This document shows, in pieces, positions 25,796-37,014 of a stretch of DNA of 64,000 nucleotides. A program made the translations under genes and the position numbers. The DNA is taken from assembly GCA_030737835.1 (NCBI GenBank), contig CM060855.1, forward strand, positions 8,347,434-8,411,433, read 5' to 3'. Every line of letters starts with the position of its first letter. Position 1 is the stretch's first letter. The DNA is from Acorus gramineus (lineage: Eukaryota > Streptophyta > Magnoliopsida > Acorales > Acoraceae). The notes beneath the pieces are model-generated. The model was not told the DNA's origin. It saw nothing but the letters and a program-made list of their open reading frames with translations, and made no database searches.

Positions 25796-26724
25796 CCTCA
25801 TCATGCAGATTCTATAACCATACATTCTTGTACTATAACCATATATACAACCAACAAGGTAATTGAAATCTGATTTCTGGCATTTGTTTTTGGATCAATA
25901 TTTATCTTGGTTCGGTTGCATGCCTGGAGTGGTATTTTGTACAAAATATTGAACTTCTAGTTACGAATGTATCTTGTAAAGTCATTTAAAGATTGTGCTT
26001 CTGCACTGATTGCTCTACCGTTTATATGTAAATTATTGGGAATTAAGTTTAAGATGATAATTGGAATAATAAATCCTCCCACATTTGAATCTTATGCAGA
26101 ATAGATTAAGGTGTTTTCGATGAATATTCATCTTGGGAAAATTTTGATCTCATTCAATTCTTACACTGCTGACCTAAGCAGGCTCAAAATATCGCAGATT
26201 TAGGCTCATTGAAAGAGGCAGCCCGGATTTTTGTTCCAAGTAAATTATTATCTGAACTTGTCTCTGTCAAATCATCTGTTACACATCACATTAATTTATT
26301 CATTCATGTGCCAAAAATAGATTTTTTTTTTCCATTTATTCATCAGCAATTTTTTTTAAAATGGTGAAAGAGATAATCGTCATTGCAGATGGAGCAACCT
26401 TGTATTCTGCACGTACATTGAAAATTTAAAGAAGATGAAGTTCTCAAGTAAGTTGATATTTCCTTGTATCAACCTGATTTTAAAAACTCAGTGCTACAAA
26501 GTCATTATGATGCCATCATTAATGGAAAAAGTAAAGTCTTGAAAGCATCACCAAGGATTTTTTGGTCTTCTATGAGAGGGCTAGCACCAATTTAGTAAGT
26601 AATAATTTTTTGTTAAACTATTGCCCATATGTCCAAGCTCAACAGTTGTCTCTCTGATTTTGCTCATGTTGGCGCAGGTTTCTTTATTTCTTTCTTTTTC
26701 TTTTTATTTCTCTTTTTTGAAAAC
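25796..26724. other. AT-rich spacer with possible decayed exon pieces
   Basis: No intact gene. A plus-strand stretch after CTAAGCAG at 26180 reads AQNIADLGSLKEAARIF before frames break, and a second exon-like stretch follows an acceptor-like CATTGCAG near 26390. These could be remnants of a split gene disrupted by the adjacent LINE and hAT insertions, but I do not recognise the protein and the support is weak. Confidence 0.3.
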
Positions 26725-27403
26725 ATGACTAGAGGTCAGGTAGGCAACCAAAGCAACTGCCTAGAGCCCCTACCCCAAAGAGAGCCCCAAACCCCTTGAA
26801 ATATGATTGTATTAAAACTATAAGACCCAGATCCCTAAAAATATGGTTGTATGAGAATTATTTGAGTATTTTTAGGATTAAAATTTATTCTTTTTTCAAG
26901 AGAATATTATTCTTTCAATATGTATTTTTAAATTTTCTTGTGTTCTCATACATAATTCTAATTTATATCTTTGATTTTTTAATTGTAAATTGATTTAATT
27001 ATTTTTACATTTGGAGTTTTTAAATTTGTTTAAAATCATCCATTCATTTCTTTTTATCCTTTTGCTAGTTTTTCATAACTTATTTAAAATTTTCAATTAT
27101 ATAGGAATTTAGTTTTGCATTTAACTTTACAAGGAATGTAATATTCTCATTAACAGATCTTACATTTTAAGGTGTTTGTTTTCGTTTTGTCTTATTGTTC
27201 CTTGAAAATGAAAACTTAAATAATCTTGTTCTTTTTCATAGTGTGATTTTTGTTTTGTTTTTATTTATTTATTCATTTATTCTGAAGATTAGTTATGTTG
27301 TTAGTCATTATATTTTTTTCAAATATATTCTTTGAAGCCTTATTTCATAAATTTACTTAGGGCCTATCCCAGTTTGTTGAATCTCAGGGTCGGCCCTACC
27401 CTG
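26725..27403. mobile_element. Probable non-autonomous hAT-like element remnant
   Basis: The left part carries GGCAACCAAAGCAACTGCCT followed by AGAGCCCC, and the right end reads CAGGGTCGGCCCTACCCTG. This is the GGCCC-rich terminal style common in plant hAT elements. The interior is AT-rich and non-coding. The left terminal repeat is degenerate and no clear 8-bp target duplication was found. Confidence 0.45.
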
Positions 27404-28603
27404 CCAGAGGTTATATTGTTTATCAAATCCGTTTGAGATATCACATCAGCGGTGTTTGAATTTATTAGCTGATCGGATGAACATTGCAAGTCTACAAAGA
27501 TATAGACAACCAATTCATGATAACCAATTCCTCAAATATATCAAGTGAGGTGATATCAGCACTTCCTAATGTCTCCCAGCTAGCTTTATTTGGAGGAATT
27601 TTGGTTGGGGTCTCTCTCTTTCAAGATTTTTTTTATTGTCATGTGATGTATTCGTTGCATACTTGCATACTTGTTTCATTACATCACCAATTCACAAATT
27701 AAATATAAAATTATTCATGCTATCATACACAGTTTTGTAAGAAGTTGCATGTGTAGCCTCATTTTGCTAATAAAATGCATGTTTTGTTAGATGAATTATG
27801 TGATTTTTTATTATTATTACTTTTGTAAATGTTTGGTGGGATATTACTTTTGTAAATGTAAAAAAAAAAATTATTATTACACAAACATCCTTGTGTATGT
27901 CCATGAATATACAATACACATGTGGTCTCGTAAGTAATTAATTTGTAATTAGAATTTGTTAATTTTACATTTGCATTTTTTTTTTTTTTTTTGAAGTTAA
28001 AAAAATCCGAGATATTCATACATAGGAAAAGAAAGCAGAAAGAAAAGTGCGGGAAGAGTGAAAGGAAAGCGGATAAAACAAGGGCTGGGAATGAACAAAA
28101 AGAGAATTTTATACGAACTCAACCCACGAAAAAATGCATTTGCAGGAGGGTAGCATAAACTCGTATGTCTTGAAGTACATTAAAATGCAGTCTCCCCAAT
28201 AAAACTTCCATCCCAAATCAGCTCAAGATCTCTGGTAAGCCTAATAGGATGTGATCACCAAAAGAAAAAAAAATCATACAACATTTTTTTTAGAAAAAAA
28301 AAAAATACAGGTATAGCTATCGTTATTTTATTTTGGGAAAACTCGATATAACTCTCTGGAAAGTTAGTTAAATCAGTTTTAGTCCCTTTTTAAAAATGAC
28401 CACAGACTCTGAAAAAATATGTATGGTTAAGGAATTTAGTCTTTGTTAAATTGTTCCAATAAATACATTCAAATAAATTTATAAAAAATATAAACAATCC
28501 GATTTAGTCATTTTAATGATAAAAATGCCTTTTCCTGAAAATTTTCCTGTTATTTTATACTCCCCAACAATATAAAAAAAAGGGGGGGGGGGGGTTAGTG
28601 TAT
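27404..28603. other. AT-rich spacer
   Basis: No gene recognised. It contains an A-run at 27860, a T-run at 27979 and a G-run at 28582-28594. The short open frame at 27484-27702 has no recognised domain. Confidence 0.5.
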
Positions 28604-28612
28604 TACATTAAT
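28604..28612. repeat. Target-site duplication, left (TACATTAAT)
   Basis: Nine bases identical to 29169-29177, flanking the MITE at 28613-29168. Confidence 0.88.
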
Positions 28613-29168
28613 GGGTTATTTAGTTTCCACCCCTCCTAAAACAAGTTAATTATTAAAAAATCCCTCCAAAACACAATATTATTATAAATCCCCTTTAAAT
28701 GTTAACTGGATTTGTAAAAAACTCAAATAAGTTATTTTTTGACGGAATAGGTTATTAAATGATGGATTGACAATAATACCCTTACTAAAAAATATCCTAA
28801 CTTGATAGAAAATTTTGGGAGTACTAATTTCTTTTTGTTTTGTTGCCTATTGGGTTTTACAAATATCTTTAACATTTAAAGGGGGTTTATAATGATATTG
28901 TGTTTTATAGTGTTATTTTTAATAATTTTCCTGTTTTAGGAGGGGTAGAAACTAAATAACATTTTTTTTTCTATCAAGTTATGATTTTTTAGTAATAAAA
29001 AAAATTGTCAACTCATCATTTAATAACATATTCCGTTAAAAAATAACTCATTTGGGTTTTTTACAAATTCAGTTAACATTTAAATTTGGGGGTTTATAAT
29101 AATATTGTGTTTTAAAAGAGGTTTTTAATAATTTGACTGTTTTATGAGGAGTGGAAACTAAATAACCC
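28613..29168. mobile_element. Mutator-like (MULE) foldback MITE with 9-bp target duplication
   Basis: The element starts GGGTTATTTAGTTTCCACCC and ends with the complement (GGAGTGGAAACTAAATAACCC region). Perfect TACATTAAT direct repeats lie on both sides. The arms pair over roughly 200 bp, including AATGATGGATTGACAAT-type sequence on the left with its complement near 28990-29020 on the right. A third arm copy, ending GGGGTAGAAACTAAATAAC, lies internally at about 28937-28961. There is no coding capacity. A 9-bp duplication with long inverted repeats is typical of Mutator-superfamily elements. Confidence 0.85.
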
Positions 29169-29177
29169 TACATTAAT
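29169..29177. repeat. Target-site duplication, right (TACATTAAT)
   Basis: Exact copy of 28604-28612. Confidence 0.88.
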
Positions 29178-30019
29178 TTATCAAGTAAATTTTAAAATGG
29201 TATTACAGTAATTTATCATGTATGGTTAGAATCAATCACATATTTGATTAGTATCGGTTATAGTAAGAACTAAAATAAATATTATCTAATTTAATTAGGG
29301 ATATTAGAGGATTTACTAATTTTATTGATATTTTTTTGAATTTTCACAAATTTTTAGAGAACCATATCGATTTTTTTAAAATAAGGGGTAAGGGCATTAG
29401 TAACTATTAATATGTGGTTAGGATTAACCATGTACTTGGATGTACCTGATTAATTAGCTGGGGTGACGATAGAAACTAAAATGATATTTTTTTAATAATA
29501 TAAGGATTTGTGATGGTTTTTGAATTTTATATGAACTAAAATAAATGTAGCTAACTTCCAAAGAGTACTTATATGGATTTTTTCCTTTCATTATTAAATT
29601 CAAAGTAGAAATTTCAAATTAGGTGAGAGAAGGAGAACTCAAAAAAGGAACCGAAAAAGGGGAAAAGAAAGAAAGAAAAACAAGCAAAAGAAGTTTAACA
29701 CACGACTGGTTAAAAACAGCAAAGTAAAAAATCAATGTCCAGCTGTCATCCATGCAGTGGCCAATTTGAGAAATAAAAGCCCATGCAAACACCTAAACAT
29801 ATTAGCTTTTGACCATCGTAGCTTGGCATTCTCAACATCCATCATTTATACTGACTGCTTCACTAATTTTGCCATACATGGTTTTGAAACCAAATAGAGG
29901 ACAGTTCACCCCCCAATCAACCCTTTCTGTTAATGCAACCTAAAACCATCTCTCTCTGACTCTCTTTTTTTATAATAAATTAATTGCATCTACCCTTCCA
30001 AATAGAAGAAAGCAAGACC
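29178..30019. other. Upstream region of the COBRA-like gene
   Basis: AT-rich, with no other gene seen. A TATA-like TTTTTTTATAATAAAT lies about 50 bp before the ATG at 30020, and a CT-rich stretch (TCTCTCTGACTCTC) just before it could be a pyrimidine patch of the core promoter. Neither is distinctive enough to fix a transcription start. Confidence 0.4.
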
Positions 30020-33000
30020 ATGGTTGGAAGGCTTGTGCTGTGTGTTCTCTTGCTATGTTTTGGCAGTACTGCAGGTCTGTTCAATTTATTATTGTTATTT
30101 ATTCTTTCTTCTTTTCTTTTTTTTGGATTTGGATATTTAGTGTTTCTCACATATGATAATTGGGTTTTGTTTATTTGTTCTCTCCATTTGGATGTTTTCA
30201 TTTGTTAAACTTACAGAATGTTATGAAGGTGAGGATCCAGATGGGAATATCACCATTCGATGGGATATTCTTGAATGGCATTCAACAGATGGGTACAGTG
30301 TAAGTTTCCATATCTCAATTTCTATCAATTTTTGTGGATCGGATCGCACGCGCAAAATAATTTTTTATTGATTCAAAAAAAAAATTCTATGATTTTTTTT
30401 TAAATTATTTATTTATTAATTTAATTTAATTATTAGAATGGATTGTAGAATATATTGAATTTGGGATGTGAAGGGGCTCGATGGAGCTTAATAAACATAA
30501 CCTTTAAAAAAACAGAGCAGCAGCCATAGATAATTGTTATAGCCTCTTCATTAAATTTCATATAATAAATTAGCATTTCTACGACGTCTGAAGTGATCTA
30601 TTAAGTTTTCATGTTGAAATCAACAGAGACTGGTACATGTCCAATGAAAAGATATTTGCATTACTATATTTCTTTCTACCTAGTAATGTAAAATTGTCTG
30701 CGGTTTATATTGGGAACAATCATTATGCCCCCATTTGAGAAATGGGACCAGTTATTCTACGATAGATAATTATTATAGTATAAACAATTAAATCAATGAC
30801 ATATAATGTTTCTATTTAGTTGTGGTTTTAGTTATTTTTATTAGAAAATCTAATGAATAAGTTTTTATTGTTTGACTGATCATGATAAATAAATTATAGA
30901 AAAAAGTAAACAAGATGTATATAATTATTTATAAAATGTGAAAAAAGAAAATGCTATATCTCATCCCAAAAACCATCCAAAAAATGTCACATACTTGTTT
31001 GAGGTCATATACACTTTAACGGATTTTTCTACTGCCTATTTAAAGTGTATATAACCTCTAAATAAATGTTTATGATTTGGAGGTAATTTGTAACGCTATT
31101 TGTGGCTTGGTGTATTAAAGCTCTTAAAAAAATGATTTGACATGTAATCCTGATTTATAAGAATAGATAACAAATATGCGCTCCTTTTATACCAGTAAAA
31201 TAGATAGGGCCGATTATATTAACACAATCCAGGGTGAATCTGATATACTAATATCAGCTTATTCTCATCTATCGTGACATAACTATGCTCTACTATTTCT
31301 TATAAACAAACAAAAGGGTGTTTGGTTCGGCAGAAAATAAGCATTTATTTAACTTATCATTTAAAATAAGCACTTATTTATTATTTGAGTATTTGTTTCA
31401 AGTGCTTATTATTTCTACTTATTAATGAATAAATACATTTTTAATAAGTAAACAGTTTGACACTTATTTAAAAGGTATTTTACTTATTGATTGTTGAAAG
31501 ATCATTTTGCTCCCAATCTTTCCATTTTATAAAAAATGATGAACCAAATATTAATAAAAAAATATATATATTCCATAAAATGGACATAGCACCACAAATA
31601 AGAATTTATTTTTCATGTTGAACCAAACAGTTTTTTACTTAAAATATCAACACTCATATTATCTGCACTTATAAATCAACAATTCGCAGTACCAAACAAG
31701 CCCTTATAGTCTGTTTGGATGGGGAATAAAGGGTGGAATAGGGGGGATAAGGGGAAATAAAGGTAAAAAAGTTGTTTGGATGGGTGGTATAAAGGGGTCT
31801 AACTATATAGAATTATGTGAAAATAAGCTGGTATGTGTATTCCAAGTCCCTCATAGAATTGTGTTATTCCTCCGTTGGTATAAAGGGACCCACCTATTAA
31901 ATAGCATGTCAATCACATTAAATCACATGTCATCACCTCTTATACATCAATGGAGCCCATATGTCAAATCAACTTTCTATACTTTATTCATATGTTATTC
32001 TTCATCAACCAAACAATCCAACTTTTATTATTATGTTTCCCAACAAAAATATCTGAAAAGACAACTAAACAGAAAATCACATATTTCATTGATAAAGTCA
32101 ACAATTACTGGAATAAATATAAATCATAAAATAGCTTATACCTCTATCTTGCCTTTGAGCTTATTCAATTCTATTCTATCTTGTTTCACGTATATTCTTC
32201 TAAAAATGAAAGCTTCATGTAGTTATAATAATAATAATAAAAATAAAAAATCATGGGCAGGCGATGGTATCGATCTTCAACCACCAGGCGTACAGGGTGG
32301 TGCAGAGCCCACCCGGTTGGAGGTTGAGCTGGACATGGAAAGGAAAAGAAGTCATATGGGCCATGACAGGCGCGGAGGCGACCCATCAAGGCGACTGTTC
32401 GCGGATCAAGTCGCAGCCGCTGCCCCACTCGTGCGCTCACAGACCCGTCATCATCGACCTGCTCCCGGGCGCCCCCTACAACATGCAGACCAGCAACTGT
32501 TGCAAGGCCGGAGTCCTCACCACGTTCAACCAGGACCCGACCATGTCCGTCGCGTCGTTTCATTTGGCCGTCGGGAATGCGGTGATCGGTGATGATAGTG
32601 GTGATGATGGTGGGGCTTTTGTTGATATGCCGGATGATTACATGCTGGGTTTGCCCGGGTACTCGTGCGGGGGTGCGGGGAAGGTTGGGTCGACCAAGTT
32701 CCCGCAAAAAGATGGCCGCAGGTGGACGCAAGCACTCTGTGAGTAGTCTCTCGCTCCGAACAACCCTATCTTTGAATTTAAGTTGGATTTTGGGGGGATT
32801 TGGGTTACCTGAACATAACTTTTAAAACATTATGTCCCGTTTTAAAAACAGGTTTGAGAGTTGGTTTTTCTTCAAAAGCTGTGTTTAAAATTGAGTTGGT
32901 AAAAAGTTGTCACCATAGATTATGAAAAGCTAGCTTTCGTACTTTTTTACTATTTAGAAACAGGTTTAGGAAACTCAACTTTCTGCAAACTTAAAAACTC

Positions 33001-34889
33001 TATGTTTTATAATGGGGACCAAGTAGTGAGTGAGATTATCGAATGTTCCAAGTAGTGAGATTATCGAATGTTCCAAGTTAAGTTTTAATTGTTTAATGTC
33101 TGACATTTTTATTTTTAACTTAAAATCTATTTCGCATCTAAAAAAAATATATCTATCAATTTTATAGTGTTAGTTAGGTTATATTGTTTAATGTGTGATA
33201 TATTTATTTTAAACTTACAATCTAGGGTGAAAGACATCTAGGTCCTTGTAAACATGGATAATCCTATATAAATCCCTATCAAAGTTGGGGCAGACGTATA
33301 AATCTTTGAAAACTCACAAAAACCCATATACATCAAATCACAATTCAAATTATCTTATTTAACTCTAACTTGTACCATGAAATGACTAAATTATCTTTAA
33401 TTTTTCAACCTCTCCAAACAATGTTGAAGAAATATAAAAGTTCTATCAAAGTAATTTGGTCTTTTGCATGGATTAATTTGTATTTATGATTATTTATAGG
33501 AATTATAATGCCTACACAAGTATTCGTTAATTTGGATGAAAATCCCCCCAAGGATGATAAATTGGTTTTTATGAGTTCTTAGGAACTTGTATGTGTGTGC
33601 CCTAACATTGACAGGGACATATATGGGATTATCAATATTTATAGGGATGTAAATGTCTTTAACCCTAAAATCTATCGATTTTATAGTTTTATTTATTTGT
33701 TTTCTCGCTAACAGTGTTCTTCATTTTTCATATTTCTTATTTCTTTTGTGCATATAACATTAACCATTGCAAAGTTCTAATCGCTTAAAATAACACATTT
33801 TTTTCAATTATATCTATACCCAACCTGTATCCAACCTAGGATTTGAAAAATGTGATAATTTGCCATCATTAGGAGCCGCTTACTCTTTATATTGTATCAT
33901 GTGCAATGAGCTTGAGAGTGCGCCTAATTTTAAACCATGCAAGGTTTTATGATAATTTCGCATTTCATGGGTATCAACTATATTTGTGGACACAAATAAT
34001 CATTTGAGATTTCATTTTATATGAGGATAGTTACACTTACTTGATTTGGCACAAGTATTCAGAGCCCAAACATCTTTTGATTTGCAGTAACATACACCAT
34101 CAAATGTACCTACTCACAATACAGAGCATCACTGACACCAGTTTGTTGCGTCTCCCTCTCTTCCTTCTACAACGACACCATTGTCCCCTGCCCCCTCTGC
34201 AGCTGCGCTTGCGAGTCAGATCCTTCCATCAGTAAACGATGCCTCGGGTAATTCTCCATGTATACATCATTAACAAAACAATGGTCCATAACAATAAGTG
34301 AGCTTAACACACCTTGTTTTGTAGGTCTGATGAACAACCCTCATATCTGCGCATGCCAAATGAAGAAGACCGAATGAAATCACCCATCGTGAAGTGCACG
34401 TCACACATGTGCCCAATCAAGGTGCATTGGCATCTGAAGCAGAGCTACAGAGGATACTGGAGGGTTAAGATCACCATCATGAACTTCAATGTGTTCAGGA
34501 ACTACAGTGATTGGACCTTGGTGGTTCAGCATCCAGACCTCACCAACATTACTAAGCTTTTCAGCTTCAAATCTGCTGCACTCGCTGCATATAGAGGTAA
34601 CGGTGACACAGTGATGTTTTGGGGGGTTCGATACTACAACGACATGCTGTTGCAGTACGGGGAGAATGGCAACGTGCAGACGGAGATGGTGTTGCCTAAA
34701 GGGGAAGATTTTACGTTTCGTGGTGGGTACGGATTCCCGAGAAGCATTATGTTCAATGGAGATGAATGTGTGATGCCACCCCCAGATGAGTATCCACAGC
34801 TGCCCAGACACAGTTCTGCATCCAGCTTGATAGCTCTTTATCAGCTGTTCTCAGGTGTTGTTTTGTATGGTTTAGTTTGCATTGTGTAA
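30020..34889 (+). CDS. COBL: COBRA-like GPI-anchored protein (cell-wall cellulose assembly)
   Basis: Five exons give an unbroken 446-residue protein: 30020-30074, 30217-30299, 32261-32738, 34088-34247 and 34325-34889. Every intron is GT-AG and the phases close. Order: signal peptide (MVGRLVLCVLLLCFGSTA), a GNITIRWDI segment that in the family belongs to the cellulose-binding-like N-terminal domain, PPGWRLSWTW with KEVIWAM, and the Cys-rich centre with the family hallmark CCVSLSSFYNDT. Then CTSHMCPIKVHWH, WRVKITIMNFN, and a hydrophobic C-terminal tail (SSLIALYQLFSG onward) fitting GPI-anchor addition. COBRA proteins act at the outer plasma membrane in cellulose microfibril deposition. Length is normal for the short COBL subgroup (about 430-460). 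Which paralog it is (for example COBL4- or COBL6-like) cannot be settled by eye. The 2-kb second intron holds MITE-like sequences. Confidence 0.93.
31314..31705. mobile_element. MITE-like insertion in COBL intron 2
   Basis: The left end AAGGGTGTTTGGTTCGG and the right end GTACCAAACAAGCCCTT are imperfect inverted repeats, enclosing AT-rich non-coding DNA. The GTTTGGT terminal style is common in plant hAT or PIF MITEs. I found no convincing target duplication, so the superfamily is open. Confidence 0.5.
31711..32019. mobile_element. Second possible MITE in COBL intron 2
   Basis: CTGTTTGGATGGGGAATAAA at the left and ATCAACCAAACAATCC at the right could be diverged inverted ends. A GTTTGGATGG phrase is repeated internally near 31772. 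It abuts the preceding element. The call is tentative. Confidence 0.3.
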
Positions 34890-37014
34890 CCATGTTACAG
34901 AGAAATAGAGGTCTATGCAATTTATGTTCATACCGAGAAATAAAAATAGGATCTAATGGGTGATAACTGAGTTGGAAATTATACATATGTGTGACAAATA
35001 GCATAATTTTTGTTTACTCAGTGAAGTTGATTTGATCATGTACTGAAAATTAGTTTCCAAATAGTGTGTAATACATCCATGAAGATTTGGTGACTTGCAA
35101 TATCCTTACATAACAACCATGAAGATTTACCTAACAACCAATTTTTGAAATTGAGCATACACACCTAGTATTTCATTACATGTTCATCTAAAATCATGCG
35201 TTGAATGCAACCAAATAGGGATTTTTGGCAATCTCAGGATTGTGATTTAAAAGATCTGAGAATATCAAAATCAAAAGTTGTTGAATGTATATCCATTATA
35301 AAAGTATATTGATCACCATGCCAAGGATAAAAACATTTCAGTGAACTATTGGTAACAAACTCATCAGTGGAATCACTTTGGACTGCATTTGATAACAAAC
35401 AGAGTCGTTGTGGTTCTTACTTCTTAGACTTTGGATTTTTTTTTTTTTAGTGAACTTGGACTTTGGAATTATGTCTCATATTAACAAAAGTTGTGGATCT
35501 TGGCAGAATATCCACATGACAGTTAAAAGACTTATATAATGTTAAATCCCATATGATGTTATCCATTTGCTATACATTGTTAAAAAACATGCACACACGG
35601 ACAATGTTGAATAGAAGGATCTGGAAAAATATAACAACTGACGTATAGATGTTTTAATATACTAAAAAACATTGAGGGAACTTACTTGAAATAAAAATAA
35701 TTAATTTTCCCTTATTTTTTGAGATATAAGGCAAAAAAAAGTGTTATCCGACTTTTGTGTTCTAAGGTTGGACCAAGAGGCCAAGAGCCCAATAGTTTTA
35801 ATGAGGGGGTGAAGGTAATTCTAGAATAATAGTTTGGTTTCATAGTGATTGGGTGATTCAATTTGAACCCCTCTAAATTATAAGTAAGCCCCTCTTGCAA
35901 ATAAATTCCTCATATTTTAATAATTTAATGTGTAAGAACCTAATATATTAATATCATATGTAAACAAATGACCAAGCCCCTCTCATACCAAAACCTCTCT
36001 CCCACCTATTCATCTCCCCTACAAAATCTTAATTAACATATTCTAATAATAAAAATTAATGTATATATAAAAAGAATGTGCAATTCCATTGTTTATGCAC
36101 ATATTTACAAAAATTCTCAAAATCCTAAACCCTAATAAAATTTAAAAATTCAAACCCTAAAAATAGTATACTTTATCTAATGAGGTACATGCTTTTATAA
36201 AAAAATGAAGCATATACTCCAATGAATTGCATGAATGCATTTATAAAAAATATAAAAAAATTCTTTCAAAGCATGTGTCTTATTAACATGAGCATATGCG
36301 TCAATAGAAATCTATCGACGCATATAGGACTGAAATTAGGGTTGTAAATAGATTTGGGTGTAACAGTCGCCCTTTTCAATCATTTCATTTGCACCCCCTA
36401 CATATATAAGAGCTTATTTTATTTTATTTGTTCCCCCTCTAGAATCTAGGGCATATTTTCACCAATGATCTTCTCCTTCCCCAAACATCTTCTTCACCAA
36501 ATAAGATTGGACTTGAAAAACCACCTCATCCCCAAAGTACTCCCCTTGGATGACATTCTCTCCTCCGAGCTCGTGGCCGGTCCCTGGGGTTGTGTGGTCC
36601 TTGCTCCGGTTTCGTTCATCTTTTAGATATGCGTGGTATTTGGCATTCTCTTCTAAACATTGATGGTGTGAAGGAATGATGTGGGTTTTTTTTTATTAGG
36701 TGGTGTAAATTATCCATAATGGATCTTATTTTTAAAAATTCATACAGAGGGGGTGCAACTATTAAAAAAAAAAAAAAACGGTAAAAAGAGACCTAAAATT
36801 AAAACACGATCCATTTTTCAGTGTTCACTCGATCCGACCCGAATAAGATGGGTCGGTGACCTCTCCACTCTCAAGCCACTCACTTTCTATCTTAAAAATT
36901 CAAAAAAAAAAAAATTCAAAAAATTTTAAAAAATAATTTAAGTGGGTTCTCATATCAATTGTTGCTCACACAACCGCTTCCCGCCACCACCATCAACCAC
37001 CACCACCACCCAAA
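34890..37014. other. COBL 3' flank and spacer before the fibrillin gene
   Basis: AT-rich, with no gene recognised. AATAAA-like signals near 34940 could serve as the COBL polyadenylation signal. A-runs occur at 36762 and 36905. The 60 bp ahead of 37015 are CCACCACCAC-rich, probably fibrillin 5' leader. Confidence 0.5.

Noticed and set aside
31780..32592. 270-residue plus-strand frame overlapping COBL exon 3
   Set aside because: Its first half is intron or MITE sequence, and its second half reads the COBL exon in the wrong frame. The COBRA motifs are in the frame starting at 32261.
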